Notes under the pieces: model-generated
The model's database searches: none
What the model was told of the DNA's origin: nothing
What the model saw: the letters and a program-made list of their open reading frames with translations, nothing else
Source of the DNA: Sphingomonas astaxanthinifaciens DSM 22298
GTDB taxonomy: Bacteria > Pseudomonadota > Alphaproteobacteria > Sphingomonadales > Sphingomonadaceae
DNA length: 64,000 nt
Reading direction: 5' to 3'
Assembly: GCF_000711715.1 (NCBI RefSeq)
Contig: NZ_JONN01000001.1
Coordinates: forward strand, 1,984,501 to 2,048,500
In this document: one piece after another, positions 10,672 through 19,595 of the stretch
Layout: each line of letters starts with the position of its first letter
How positions within the stretch are numbered: position 1 is the stretch's first letter
Translations under genes and position numbers: made by a program

Positions 10672-11502
10672 ATGGCCGCGACCCGCAACCATCCCTACCA
10701 CATCCTTCCGCCGAGCCTGTGGCCGCTGATCGGTGCCTTTTCGGGCCTCGCGCTCACCGCCGGCGGCGTGCTCACCATGCACGACAATCCCTACGGCAAG
10801 TTCGTGCTTCTGGCGGGCGCGCTCGGTGTGCTGCTGACCATGTTCAGCTGGTGGCGCGACGTCGTCCACGAGAGCCACGCCGGTGATCACACCCCGATCG
10901 TGCAGCTTCACCTGCGCTACGGGATGATCCTGTTCATCGCCTCGGAAGTGATGTTCTTCCTCGCCTGGTTCTGGGCCTTCTTCGACAATGCCCTCTTCCC
11001 GAGCGCGGTCGATGCGATCGGCGGCGTGTGGCCGCCCAAGGACCAGCCGGTCATCAACCCGCTGGGCTTCCCGCTGCTCAACACGCTGATCCTGCTCTGC
11101 TCGGGCACAACCGTGACCTGGGCGCATCACAGCCTGATCAACAACGACCGCAAGGGCCTCGAGACCGGCCTCCTGCTGACGATCCTGCTCGGCATCCTGT
11201 TCAGCTCGATCCAGGCGTATGAATATGCCCATGCGCCGTTCGGTTTCACCACGACCAGCGGCGGCAACGTCTATGGCTCGACCTTCATGATGGCGACCGG
11301 CTTCCACGGCGCGCACGTGCTGATCGGGACCATCTTCCTGATCGTCTGCTACATCCGCGCCAAGCGCGGCGACTTCACCCCGCAGAAGCACTTCGGCTTC
11401 GAGGCGGCGGCCTGGTACTGGCACTTCGTCGACGTCGTCTGGCTGTTCCTGTTCGTCTCCATCTACCTGTGGGGCGGCTGGGGCGCCGAGTGGCACGGCT
11501 AA
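10672..11502 (+). CDS. ctaE: Cytochrome c oxidase subunit III
   Basis: Third core subunit of the aa3 oxidase, 276 residues and seven predicted membrane helices. Hallmarks are NHPYHILPPSLWPL at the N-terminus, WWRDVVHESHAGDHT, RYGMILFIASEVMFFLAWFWAFF, the GFHGAHVLIGT motif and FEAAAWYWHFVDVVWLFLFV at the end. It starts 41 bases after ctaG and its last codons overlap the DUF983 gene. Confidence 0.97.
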   Translation: MAATRNHPYHILPPSLWPLIGAFSGLALTAGGVLTMHDNPYGKFVLLAGALGVLLTMFSWWRDVVHESHAGDHTPIVQLHLRYGMILFIASEVMFFLAWFWAFFDNALFPSAVDAIGGVWPPKDQPVINPLGFPLLNTLILLCSGTTVTWAHHSLINNDRKGLETGLLLTILLGILFSSIQAYEYAHAPFGFTTTSGGNVYGSTFMMATGFHGAHVLIGTIFLIVCYIRAKRGDFTPQKHFGFEAAAWYWHFVDVVWLFLFVSIYLWGGWGAEWHG

Positions 11503-11858
11503 ACGGGCTCGAGGGACCGGCGGGCGATGCGCTCGCCGGCCGCTGTCCTGCCTGTCACCAGGGCCGGCTGTTCGCCGGCCCTGTTCGTTTTGCCGCCCGC
11601 TGCGAGCGCTGCGGGACGGACTTCAGCCAGTATAATGTCGGTGACGGGCCGGCGGCCTTCCTGATCCTTGGGGTGGGCGCGATCCTGGTGGTGGCCGCAC
11701 TGATGGTGGACATCGCCTTCGAGCCGCCCTGGTGGGTGCACCTCGTGTGGATCCCGCTCGGCCTCGCGCTGACCTTGGGCGGGCTCAGGGTCGCCAAGGC
11801 CTGGCTGCTGGGCGCCGAATATCGCCATGCCGCGCATGAAGGGCGGCTGGTCAAGTGA
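11490..11858 (+). CDS. DUF983 membrane protein
   Basis: A 122-residue DUF983 protein. It has two CxxC pairs near the N-terminus (CPAC at the start, CERC about 20 residues later), which look like a small zinc or copper knuckle, then two membrane helices. DUF983 genes regularly sit in alphaproteobacterial cox operons between ctaE and surf1, so a role in oxidase biogenesis is likely but unproven. The chosen GTG overlaps the ctaE end by 13 bases and has a G-rich stretch upstream; another GTG at 11469 is possible. The stop overlaps the surf1 start. Confidence 0.85.
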   Translation: MARLNGLEGPAGDALAGRCPACHQGRLFAGPVRFAARCERCGTDFSQYNVGDGPAAFLILGVGAILVVAALMVDIAFEPPWWVHLVWIPLGLALTLGGLRVAKAWLLGAEYRHAAHEGRLVK

Positions 11859-12460
11859 GGCGCGTCCCCCTCGTCGCGACGCTGGTCGTCCTCCTCGCGG
11901 TCGCCGCCATGGTCGGGCTCGGCCTGTGGCAGGTCGGACGGGCGAAGGAGAAGGAAGCCTTGCTGGCGCGATTCGAGCGCAATGTCGGGGCGCCGCGGAC
12001 CGCGGTCACGCCCGGGCTCGACCTCTCCGGCAACCTGCTGCGCCCCGTTTCGCTCGACTGCGCTCGCGGGTCGGCGACGCGCCTCGCCGGGGCGGGCAAA
12101 TATGGCTTTCGGGTGATCGCCGAGTGCACCAATGGGTCGCTCGGCCGCGCCATCGCCGTGCAATTGGGCACCACGGCGCGGCCGACCCCGACCCCGGCCT
12201 GGCCGGGCGGCAGGGTGGAAGGCTATCTTGGCCTCGCCCCCGACAGCCGCTCGCTGCTTCGCCTGCTGACCGATCATCGCCCGGCCGAGACGATGATCGT
12301 CGCCGATCCGCCGCTCGCGGGCCTTGCCGCCAATCCGGGCCCTGACCTGTCGTCCATCCCCAACAACCATCGCAGCTATGCGGTGCAGTGGTTCGCCTTC
12401 GCGGCCATCGCGCTCGTCATCTACGCGCTGGCGCTCCGGTCGCGGTGGCGGCGGGCATGA
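11855..12460 (+). CDS. SURF1-family oxidase biogenesis protein
   Basis: Membrane protein of the SURF1/Shy1 family, which helps insert haem a into cytochrome oxidase. The 201-residue product has one helix at each end, the N-terminal GLGLWQVGRAKEKEAL motif, and the C-terminal PNNHRSYAVQWFAFAAIALVIY block typical of the family. The GTG start overlaps the DUF983 stop and the stop overlaps the M16 start as ATGA. It is on the short side for SURF1 because the periplasmic domain between the helices is compact. Confidence 0.92.
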   Translation: MRRVPLVATLVVLLAVAAMVGLGLWQVGRAKEKEALLARFERNVGAPRTAVTPGLDLSGNLLRPVSLDCARGSATRLAGAGKYGFRVIAECTNGSLGRAIAVQLGTTARPTPTPAWPGGRVEGYLGLAPDSRSLLRLLTDHRPAETMIVADPPLAGLAANPGPDLSSIPNNHRSYAVQWFAFAAIALVIYALALRSRWRRA

Positions 12461-13683
12461 GCGCGGTCACCCACCTCGCCAACGGCCTGACGGTCATCAC
12501 CCGGCCGATGCCCGGACTCGAGACCGCGAGCATCGCCCTGTTCGCCGACGTCGGCTCCCGCCACGAGGAGGCGCGGGTCAACGGCCTTGCGCATCTGTTC
12601 GAGCATATGGTGTTCAAGGGCGCCGGCGGGCGTTCGGCCCGGCAGATCAGCGAGGCGATCGAAGACGTCGGCGGCGAACTCAATGCCTGCACCGAGCGTG
12701 ACCAGACGAGCTTCACCGCCGCGGTGCTGGGCGAGCACGTGCCCCTTGCCGTCGAATTGCTCGGCGACCTCGTCAGCCGTCCGCAGTTCGACGCCGCCGA
12801 GCTCGGGCGCGAGGCCGAGGTGGTGCTGCAGGAGCTGGCCGAGGCCGAGGACACGCCGTCGGACATCATCTTCGACCAGCTATGGAGCGCGGCCTTCGCC
12901 GATCAGCCGCTCGGCCGCTCGATCCTCGGCAGCCAGGAAAGCGTCCGCGCGATCACCGTCGAGGACCTCTTCGCCTGGCGCGACGCGCATTACCGGGGCG
13001 GCGCGATGGTCCTGTCGGCGGCCGGCGCGGTCCAGCATGAGCAAGTCGTCGCGCTCGCCGAGCGGCATCTCGGCGGGCTCGAGGCGGGCAGGGGTCCCGA
13101 GCCCGCAGCCGCGACTTTTACCGCGCGAGCGCGGCGCGGACGCGCCAAGGCCGACCAGGCGCAGCTCACGCTCGCGCACGAGGCGCCGGGGATCCGCTCG
13201 GAGGATTATCTGGCCGCGCGGCTGTTTGCCGATATCGCCGGAGGCGGCGCCTCGTCGCGCCTGTTCCAGGCGGTGCGCGAGGAACGCGGCCTGGCCTATA
13301 CCGTCAGCGCCGGGCTTCATCCGCATGACGAAATCGGTCTGCTTCACGTCCATGCCGCGACGGCGCGCGACCGGGGCCATGCCGCAAGGGCACTCATCGC
13401 CGAGGTCCTCCGGGACACGGCAGCGACGCTCGACCAGCGCGAACTCGACCGCGCGCGGACGCAGGTCCGGGCGGGGCAGGCGATGAGCCTCGAGACGCCG
13501 TGGGGCCAGGCGGCGCAGGCCGCGCGGCAATGGCTGACCTATGGCCGGCTGATCCCGCGTTCGGAATTGCTTGCCCGCCTCGATGCGCTCGACGTCGCGC
13601 AGGTCCGCGCGGCCGGTGCGGCGATGCTGGCGAGCGCGCCGGCCGAGGCGACGCTGGGTCTCCCGGCGGCGAAGGCGGCATGA
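12457..13683 (+). CDS. M16-family zinc peptidase
   Basis: Mitochondrial-processing-peptidase-like protein of 408 residues. The inverted zinc motif HLFEH is at residues 46-50 (His46, catalytic Glu49, His50), and the distal Glu lies in the ELNACTERDQTSF/EAEVVLQEL region, so it should be active. A second, non-catalytic M16 half with GGGASSRLFQAVREERGLAY follows at about residues 265-285. No signal peptide is seen. An M16 peptidase downstream of the cox/surf1 genes is common in alphaproteobacteria; its substrate is unknown. Coupled by ATGA to both neighbours. Confidence 0.92.
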   Translation: MSAVTHLANGLTVITRPMPGLETASIALFADVGSRHEEARVNGLAHLFEHMVFKGAGGRSARQISEAIEDVGGELNACTERDQTSFTAAVLGEHVPLAVELLGDLVSRPQFDAAELGREAEVVLQELAEAEDTPSDIIFDQLWSAAFADQPLGRSILGSQESVRAITVEDLFAWRDAHYRGGAMVLSAAGAVQHEQVVALAERHLGGLEAGRGPEPAAATFTARARRGRAKADQAQLTLAHEAPGIRSEDYLAARLFADIAGGGASSRLFQAVREERGLAYTVSAGLHPHDEIGLLHVHAATARDRGHAARALIAEVLRDTAATLDQRELDRARTQVRAGQAMSLETPWGQAAQAARQWLTYGRLIPRSELLARLDALDVAQVRAAGAAMLASAPAEATLGLPAAKAA

Positions 13684-14543
13684 CGGGTCTCGACGTCATC
13701 GTCGCCGAGCCGTGGGCGGACTGGGGCCTCGTCGACAGCGGCGGCGGCATGAAGCTCGAGCGCTTTGGCCGCTATACCGTCGCCCGGCCCGAGCCGCAGG
13801 CAATGTGGGACAAGGCGCAGGACGACTGGGACCCGGATGCGACCTTCGTTCCCGGCAGCGACGAGGATGGCGGCGGCCGCTGGGTCCTCCACCGCCAGAT
13901 GCCGCGGGGCTGGAACCTGCAGCGCGACGGTGTGCGGTTCGAGGCGAGCCTGACCCCGTTCCGCCACCTCGCTTTCTTCCCTGACATGGCCCCGCAATGG
14001 GACTGGATGCGCGCGCGCGCCGACGGGGCCGAAGTGATGAACCTGTTCGGCTATACTGGGGTCGGGACCCTGCTGCTCAGCGAGGCGGGGGCGAAGCTGA
14101 CCCATGTCGACGCCAGCAAGAAAAGCGTCGAGCAGGGCAAGGAGAATGCGATCCTGTCGGGACTCGCCGATCGCCCGATCCGCTGGCTGGTCGACGACGC
14201 CGCCAAATTCACCGCGCGCGAGGTAAGGCGCGGGCGGCGCTATGACGGCATCCTGCTCGATCCGCCCAAGTTCGGACGCGGGCCGACCGGGGAGACCTGG
14301 CGGCTGGAGGAGAATCTCGGGCCCCTGATCGAGGATTGCGGCCGGCTGCTGGACGAGAACAGCCGCTTCCTCGTGCTCACGGTCTATGCGGTCCGGATGA
14401 GCGCGCTCAGCCTCGGCGAACTGCTGCGGCAGAAGCTCGGCCATCTCGGCGGACGGGTTGAGGTCGGCGAGATGGCGATGCGCGAGGAACGGCGCGGACT
14501 GCTGCTGCCGACCGCTCTCTTCGCTCGCTGGGTCCGGGATTAG
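13680..14543 (+). CDS. Class I SAM methyltransferase, RlmI-like without PUA domain
   Basis: The 287-residue protein resembles the catalytic half of the RlmI/COG1092 group, which methylates cytosine in 23S rRNA. Visible motifs are the SAM-binding VMNLFGYTGVGTLLLSEAGA at about residues 117-136, THVDASKKSVEQGKEN, and the catalytic LLDPPKFGRG. It lacks the N-terminal PUA RNA-binding domain found in RlmI and instead has a short beta-rich head, so the RNA target is uncertain. It ends the cox-linked run and shares TTAG with convergent ccmB. Confidence 0.82.
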   Translation: MTGLDVIVAEPWADWGLVDSGGGMKLERFGRYTVARPEPQAMWDKAQDDWDPDATFVPGSDEDGGGRWVLHRQMPRGWNLQRDGVRFEASLTPFRHLAFFPDMAPQWDWMRARADGAEVMNLFGYTGVGTLLLSEAGAKLTHVDASKKSVEQGKENAILSGLADRPIRWLVDDAAKFTAREVRRGRRYDGILLDPPKFGRGPTGETWRLEENLGPLIEDCGRLLDENSRFLVLTVYAVRMSALSLGELLRQKLGHLGGRVEVGEMAMREERRGLLLPTALFARWVRD

Positions 14544-15175
14544 GTTCTCGCGGCGCGCATCGCCGCACCGGCGACGAAGGGTGCCCCCACCAGCAGGAAC
14601 AGGCTGACCGCGGCCTCCAACTGGAGCGCGCCGGCCTTGGGATCGCCCGCGGCCGAGGCGGCGAAGATCAGCAGGGGAATGGCCAGTGGAAGCAGCAGCA
14701 GGCTGCCGAGCGCCGACGACTGGCGCAGGCCCGAGGTCAGGCTCGCCACCGCCACCGCCAGTGCGGCGAGGCCGGGAGTGCCGACCGCGAGGGTGACGAG
14801 GGTCCGCGTGATGGCTTCGGCGGGCAGGCCGAGCAGGACCGACCCGGGCACGGCCGCGACGAGCAGCGGCGGGCCGAAGCTCAGCCAGTGGGCGATGATC
14901 CGGGCGAGGGCGACTTCCTCCATCTTGAGGCCCGAGAGCGCGAGCTGGTCGAGGACACCGGCGGCGCGGTCGGGCTCGACCAGCCGCTCGACCGGGAGGA
15001 GCGCGGCGGTCAGCGCGGCAACCCACAGCAGGCCGGGGCCTACCCGCGCAAGAAGCTTCGCGTCGGGGCCGACGGCAAACGGCACGAGCGCGGCGACCAG
15101 CAGGAAGAAGAGCAAGGGCAGAAGCGCGCTCCCGCCGAGCGCGCGGCGAAGATCGCGGAGGATGAGGCGGCCCAT
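14540..15175 (-). CDS. ccmB: Haem exporter membrane subunit CcmB
   Basis: Membrane subunit of the CcmAB transporter used in system I cytochrome c maturation; CcmAB drives release of haem-loaded CcmE. The 211-residue product has six predicted membrane helices, the typical LPVERLVEPDRAAGVLDQLALS segment after the first two and a glycine-rich SLTSGLRQSSALGSLLLLPLAIPLLIF stretch later. The ATG overlaps the ccmA stop (TGATG). ccmC and the other ccm genes are not in this window. Confidence 0.93.
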   Translation of the reverse strand: MGRLILRDLRRALGGSALLPLLFFLLVAALVPFAVGPDAKLLARVGPGLLWVAALTAALLPVERLVEPDRAAGVLDQLALSGLKMEEVALARIIAHWLSFGPPLLVAAVPGSVLLGLPAEAITRTLVTLAVGTPGLAALAVAVASLTSGLRQSSALGSLLLLPLAIPLLIFAASAAGDPKAGALQLEAAVSLFLLVGAPFVAGAAMRAART

Positions 15176-15735
15176 CACGGCTGGAGCCCTCGCTCGGTCC
15201 AGGCGGCGCCCGGAAGGGGCTGGTGCGAGGCCGCCAAGACCCCCCCGCCGCCCTCGAGGTGCCGCGCGATCATGACTCCCAGCCGCTCCACGGCGGCGCT
15301 GTCGAGGCCGTTGGCCGGTTCGTCGAGCAGCCACAGGCGCGCCCCCGACACGGCCACGCGGGCCAGCGAGGCGCGGCGGAGTTGTCCGGTCGAGAGATAA
15401 CGAACCGGGACCTCGCCCAGCTCTTCGAGCCCGACCTGCTCGAGGGCTTCGGCAACCACCGTCCCCGGAGCCGCCCAGAAGGCGAGCGCTTGGGCGAGGC
15501 TCCGCTCGGGATCGAGCGCGGGCCGCTCGTCGGCAAGGGCAAGCGGAGCCGCCGTCACCGTCCCGGCGAGCGGGGCGAGCAGGCCGGCCGCGACCCGAAG
15601 CAGGCTCGACTTGCCAGTCCCGTTGGGGCCGGTCACCAGCACCGCCTCGCCCGCCTCGATGGTCAGCGACAGGCCCTCGAACAGCAGCCGTCCGCCGCGC
15701 CAGCAGGCGATATCGTGGAGCGCGAGCAGGCTCAT
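15175..15735 (-). CDS. ccmA: Haem exporter ATP-binding subunit CcmA
   Basis: ABC ATPase partner of CcmB in cytochrome c maturation. The 186-residue protein has Walker A (GPNGTGKSS, about residues 36-44), an ABC signature in the form LSTGQLRRASLAR, Walker B (LWLLDEPANGLD) and the switch histidine (AASHQ). Length and the LSTGQ variant of the signature agree with CcmA. The start overlaps the upstream zincin stop as ATGA. Confidence 0.94.
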   Translation of the reverse strand: MSLLALHDIACWRGGRLLFEGLSLTIEAGEAVLVTGPNGTGKSSLLRVAAGLLAPLAGTVTAAPLALADERPALDPERSLAQALAFWAAPGTVVAEALEQVGLEELGEVPVRYLSTGQLRRASLARVAVSGARLWLLDEPANGLDSAAVERLGVMIARHLEGGGGVLAASHQPLPGAAWTERGLQP

Positions 15736-16136
15736 TCGTGCTCCGCGGCCTCCTCGAGCGCGTGCATGTCCTCGTCGCTGAGCCCGAAGTGGTGGCCGAT
15801 CTCGTGGATCAGCACATGGGCAACGAGATGCTCGAGGCTGTCCTCGCCTTCCATCCACTCGAGCAGGATCGGCGCTCGGTAAAGGAAGACCTGGTCGGGG
15901 AAGCGGCCGCTCTCGTCGACGCTTCGCTCGGTCAGCGGGCGGCCCACGTAAAGGCCGGTGAGGTCGTAGGGATCCTCGATCCCCATCTCGGCCAGGATTT
16001 CCTCCTCGGCGAATTCCTCGATCCGCAGGACGATCTCGCGGGCGGTGGCGGCAAAGGGCTCGGGAAGACGATCGAGCGACTGGCGCGCGATCGCCTCGAT
16101 CTCTTCGAAGGACGGGGCGGGACCGAAAGCGCGCAT
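15732..16136 (-). CDS. Zincin-like metallopeptidase family protein
   Basis: A 134-residue cytoplasmic protein of the small zincin family (PF06262-like). The metal motif HEIGHHFGLSDEDMHALE is near the C-terminus, with two histidines and the catalytic glutamate of HExxH and a downstream acidic ligand. The N-terminal half is acidic and helical. Such genes often neighbour ccm or tRNA genes in alphaproteobacteria, but the substrate is unknown. The ATG chosen gives MRAFGPAPSFEEIE; an upstream start would add 12 residues. Confidence 0.85.
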   Translation of the reverse strand: MRAFGPAPSFEEIEAIARQSLDRLPEPFAATAREIVLRIEEFAEEEILAEMGIEDPYDLTGLYVGRPLTERSVDESGRFPDQVFLYRAPILLEWMEGEDSLEHLVAHVLIHEIGHHFGLSDEDMHALEEAAEHE

Positions 16137-16177
16137 CGCGCAACGGTGTAGCGGCTGGCTCCAAGCTGCCAAGCGGG

Positions 16178-16206
16178 TTGTTCCCGCGCGCGCCAGCCCC
16201 TAAGAG
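16178..16206 (+). promoter_or_regulatory. Promoter for tRNA-Ser(GGA)
   Basis: TTGTTC and TAAGAG with a 17-base spacer. The predicted start, near 16213, is about 21 bases before the mature tRNA 5' end. The intervening sequence would form the precursor leader. Inferred by eye. Confidence 0.45.
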
Positions 16207-16233
16207 CCCGCGCTTCCAGGCAATGGAAATTGC

Positions 16234-16324
16234 GGAGCGGTGGCCGAGTGGTCGAAGGCGCTCGCCTGGAAAGTGAGTATACGGCAAAACCGTATCGAGG
16301 GTTCGAATCCCTCCCGCTCCGCCA
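16234..16324 (+). tRNA. tRNA-Ser (anticodon GGA)
   Basis: Complete class II tRNA of 91 bases including an encoded CCA. The acceptor stem is GGAGCGG / CCGCTCC with discriminator G. The anticodon loop CTGGAAA puts GGA at 16268-16270, reading UCC/UCU. A long variable arm (TATACGG...CCGTATC) and the GAGGG-TTCGAAT-CCCTC T-arm are typical of serine tRNAs. Confidence 0.97.
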
Positions 16325-16333
16325 CTTCCCTCC

Positions 16334-18247
16334 TTATCGGACGACCAGCTTGTCGAGCTCCTGCGTCACCAGCGGGTGATAGAGCGGACGTGCGCGCGGG
16401 TAGATGCGGAGCGCGATCGGCCGGCCCCAGGCTCTGTCGTCCATCAGCGTCTTGAACAGCGGACGCACGAACTTGCGACGGCCCTGCCCCTCGAGGAAGC
16501 GCTCGAGCGCCGGGACGGCGGGGTCGTAACGGTTGGCGACGGCGAGGGTCAGCCAGGCGAACAGCACTTCCTGGTTGCCGGTCTCGTCGAGGCGCCAGGC
16601 GCGCTCGAGCGCGTCGAGCCGCGGGCGCGCCTGCTGGCGGGGCAGCTTGTTGAGGAACCGCAGCCGCTCGTCGGTGGTCCAGCGCGACCAGGCCGCCGGC
16701 AAGGTCCCGGTGGCGGTGAAGGTGGCGACCGCGCCATCGACCTCGGCAAAGGCGCTGGGATCGGCCGGCACCGCATTGTCGGGAATGCCCGTGCCATAGA
16801 CCCACCGGTCGAGCTCGAGCCGGCGCTCGAGGCGGGCGTCACCACGGACCAGTTCGCGGCGCAGGTCGGCGAGGAACATGGCGCTGGTCACCGGCTTGAA
16901 GGCATGGCGGTCGAACCAGCCGCGGAGGAAGGTGTCGAACCGTGCGCGGCCGAGGTTCGCCTCGAGCATCCGCAGGAACGCGGACCCCTTTTCATAAGCG
17001 ATGTGGGTCAGGCCGTCGTCGGGGTGACGTCCCTTGAGGTCGATGTGGAGCCGCGTGTCGGGCCCCTGCGGACCGCCATTGTCGGTCACCGCGGCGTCGA
17101 GCGCGTCGATCCCGAGCGCGACCTGCTGGCGGGCGACCTTGGGGCCGTAAAGCTGCTCGACGATCCGCCGCTCGGCGTAAGTGGTGGTGCCCTCGTTGAG
17201 CCAGAAATCGGCCCAGGTGGCGTTGGTCGCGAGATTGCCCGACCAGCTGTGCGCAAGCTCGTGCGCGATCAGGCTGACCAGGCTCTTGTCCCCGGCGATA
17301 AAGGTCGGGGTGAGGAAGGTGAGGGTCGGATTCTCCATCCCGCCGAAGGGGAAGGAGGGCGGCAGCACGATCATGTCGTAGCGGCCCCAGCGATAGGGAC
17401 CGAACAGGCGCTCGGCCGCGGTCACCATCTTTTCGGTGTCCTCGAGTTCGCGCGCCGCGGCCGGAAGGGTCGCGGGCTCGGCCCAGACCCCGGTGCGCGG
17501 GCCCAGCGGCTGGAACTTGAGGTCCCCGACCGCGATCGCGATGAGATAGGGCGCGACGGGCTTGTCCATCGCAAAGCGGAAGGTGCGCGTGCCATTGGCT
17601 GACGTCGCGGGCGAAGGGGCCGTGCGGACACCGCCGCCCGGTGCACTCATCACCGCGGTCAGGGGCGCCGGCACGCGGATCGTCGCCGACCAGCTCTGGC
17701 GGATGCCGGGCGAATCCTGGGTCGGGATCCAGCTGCGGTTGAGGATCGACTGGCCCTGGCTGAACAGGAACGGAGCCTTCTTGCCGGCGGTCTGCGCCGG
17801 GGTCAGCCACTGCAGTGCCTCGGCGTCGCGGGCGACATAGGCGATCCGCACCTTGCGGGTGCGGGGACCGAGCTGGATCGTCAGCGGACGGCCGAGCTCG
17901 GGCGTGCCTTGACCGAAAGCGAAGGCGAGCGGTCGGCCGGTCTCGGCATCGTTGACCTTGGTCACCCGATAGCCCTTGCTGTCGAGCACCAGCGCGCGCG
18001 CGCCGGGGCGGCGCTGGACGTCGAGCGTCGCGCTCCCCGCGACCGATCGGCGGGCGAAATCGACGTTGAGGTCGAGCGCGACATGGGTGACGCGCGCCTC
18101 GCGCGGGCGGGCGAAGCTGTGCGGATCGACGGCATCGGCGGTGGCGAGCACAGGCGCGACGGCCGGAGCGGCATGCGGCTGGGCCGAAGCCATGGCGGGA
18201 ACGGTCATGGCGAGCGCCGAGGCGAGCAAAAGGGCGGTTCGGGTCAT
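16334..18247 (-). CDS. Exported M1-family aminopeptidase
   Basis: Zinc aminopeptidase of family M1 (leukotriene A4 hydrolase / aminopeptidase N type), 637 residues with a signal peptide ending about AMASAQ. Key motifs are GGMENPTLTFLTPT (substrate-binding GxMEN), HELAHSW (His329, Glu330, His333) and NEGTTTYAERR with the third zinc ligand. A C-terminal HEAT-like helical domain follows at about residues 500-637. It probably trims peptides in the periplasm. It lies alone between the tRNA and the divergent LytS-type kinase. The C-terminus comes within 10 bases of the tRNA. Confidence 0.93.
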   Translation of the reverse strand: MTRTALLLASALAMTVPAMASAQPHAAPAVAPVLATADAVDPHSFARPREARVTHVALDLNVDFARRSVAGSATLDVQRRPGARALVLDSKGYRVTKVNDAETGRPLAFAFGQGTPELGRPLTIQLGPRTRKVRIAYVARDAEALQWLTPAQTAGKKAPFLFSQGQSILNRSWIPTQDSPGIRQSWSATIRVPAPLTAVMSAPGGGVRTAPSPATSANGTRTFRFAMDKPVAPYLIAIAVGDLKFQPLGPRTGVWAEPATLPAAARELEDTEKMVTAAERLFGPYRWGRYDMIVLPPSFPFGGMENPTLTFLTPTFIAGDKSLVSLIAHELAHSWSGNLATNATWADFWLNEGTTTYAERRIVEQLYGPKVARQQVALGIDALDAAVTDNGGPQGPDTRLHIDLKGRHPDDGLTHIAYEKGSAFLRMLEANLGRARFDTFLRGWFDRHAFKPVTSAMFLADLRRELVRGDARLERRLELDRWVYGTGIPDNAVPADPSAFAEVDGAVATFTATGTLPAAWSRWTTDERLRFLNKLPRQQARPRLDALERAWRLDETGNQEVLFAWLTLAVANRYDPAVPALERFLEGQGRRKFVRPLFKTLMDDRAWGRPIALRIYPRARPLYHPLVTQELDKLVVR

Positions 18248-18400
18248 TCGGGCTCCTAGAAGGCAAGCCGCCCTAACTCCGAATGAACAAAGGGAAAAGC
18301 ATGGTCGAGGCAGACACCAGACCGCGCGGGTCGGCGAACCGCTCGCATCGCGCGGCCTGCGGCCCTATATGTCGGGGGATGCGCAGCAATCGCACCGCCG

Positions 18401-19567
18401 ATGGCAACCGATAGCGCCACGCTTGCCCCCGCCGAGCCGCGGGTCCGCCGACCGCGCGCGCTGACCCCGCGGCGAGGGCCGATCGCGCGCACGGTCGGGC
18501 TCGACGCGCCCTTTTTCGCCGACAAGAACCGCGCCTTCTGGATGCTCCAGTCGGCGGGCTGGACCGGCTATTTCGTGCTCCGGACGCTGTCGGGCATCGC
18601 CAATGCGGTGCCGGCGATGTTCGTCGTCCACACGCTGCTGCTGACCGCGACCGGCTATTCGCTGACCCTGCTGCTGGGCTCGCTCTACCGCCGGCTGATC
18701 GTGATGCGTGCGCTCTACACGGTGATCCTCAGCCTTGCGGCGGTGGTGGTCGCCTCGGCCGCCTTTTCGATCATCGAGACCTGGAGCCACGCGACCTTCG
18801 TCAAGCCCGGGGCGAGCCCGGTCGGGGTCCAGTGGTTCGGCGCGATCCTCCTCAATTTCGCGCTGCTCGCGGCCTGGTCGGCGCTCTATTACGGGATCAA
18901 CTATTACCTGCTGCTGGAAGAGGAGATCGACCAGCGCGCCCGGCTCGAAAGCCAGGCCTCGATCGCCCAGCTGGCGATGCTGCGCTACCAGCTCAATCCG
19001 CATTTCCTGTTCAACACGCTGAACAGCATCTCGACCCTCGTCCTGCTGAAGCAGACCGAGCGGGCCAATGCGATGCTGGCGCGGTTGAGCAGCTTCCTGC
19101 GCTATACGCTCGCCAATGAGCCGACCGCGCAGGTCACGCTCGCGCAGGAGGTGGAGACACTGAAGCTCTATCTCGAGATCGAGAAGATGCGCTTCGAGGA
19201 TCGCCTCCGGCCGCATTTCCGGATCGAGGCGCAGACCATCGGCGCGCGGCTGCCGAGCCTGCTGCTCCAGCCGCTGATCGAGAATGCGATCAAATATGCG
19301 GTGACCCCGAGCGAGACCGGGGCCGACATCTGGATCACCGCCATTCCGCACGGCGATTATGTGCGGATCGAAGTCGCCGACAACGGGGCCGGGGGGCAGG
19401 ACGCGCTGGTCGCGACCCAGTCGACCGGAGTCGGTCTGGCGAACACCCGCGACCGTCTGGCGCAAGCCTATGGCGAGCGGCACCGCTTCGCGACAGGCAA
19501 GAACGAACATGGGGGGTTCAGCGTTACCGTGGAAATCCCGCTCGACGCCCGACCGCTGACGGGCTGA
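18401..19567 (+). CDS. LytS/YehU-type sensor histidine kinase
   Basis: Membrane sensor kinase of the His_kinase (PF06580) class, 388 residues. After a basic cytoplasmic head of about 45 residues come four predicted membrane helices (about 50-170), a short coiled linker, the phosphoacceptor region YQLNPHFLFNTLNSIS (His201) and an HATPase domain with ENAIKYAV, DNGAGG and GVGLANTRDRL. It is followed by a LytTR regulator 28 bases downstream, the normal partner for this kinase type. The signal sensed is not evident. Confidence 0.93.
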   Translation: MATDSATLAPAEPRVRRPRALTPRRGPIARTVGLDAPFFADKNRAFWMLQSAGWTGYFVLRTLSGIANAVPAMFVVHTLLLTATGYSLTLLLGSLYRRLIVMRALYTVILSLAAVVVASAAFSIIETWSHATFVKPGASPVGVQWFGAILLNFALLAAWSALYYGINYYLLLEEEIDQRARLESQASIAQLAMLRYQLNPHFLFNTLNSISTLVLLKQTERANAMLARLSSFLRYTLANEPTAQVTLAQEVETLKLYLEIEKMRFEDRLRPHFRIEAQTIGARLPSLLLQPLIENAIKYAVTPSETGADIWITAIPHGDYVRIEVADNGAGGQDALVATQSTGVGLANTRDRLAQAYGERHRFATGKNEHGGFSVTVEIPLDARPLTG

Positions 19568-19595
19568 GGAGCGGCACGAAAATTGAAGGACCTGC

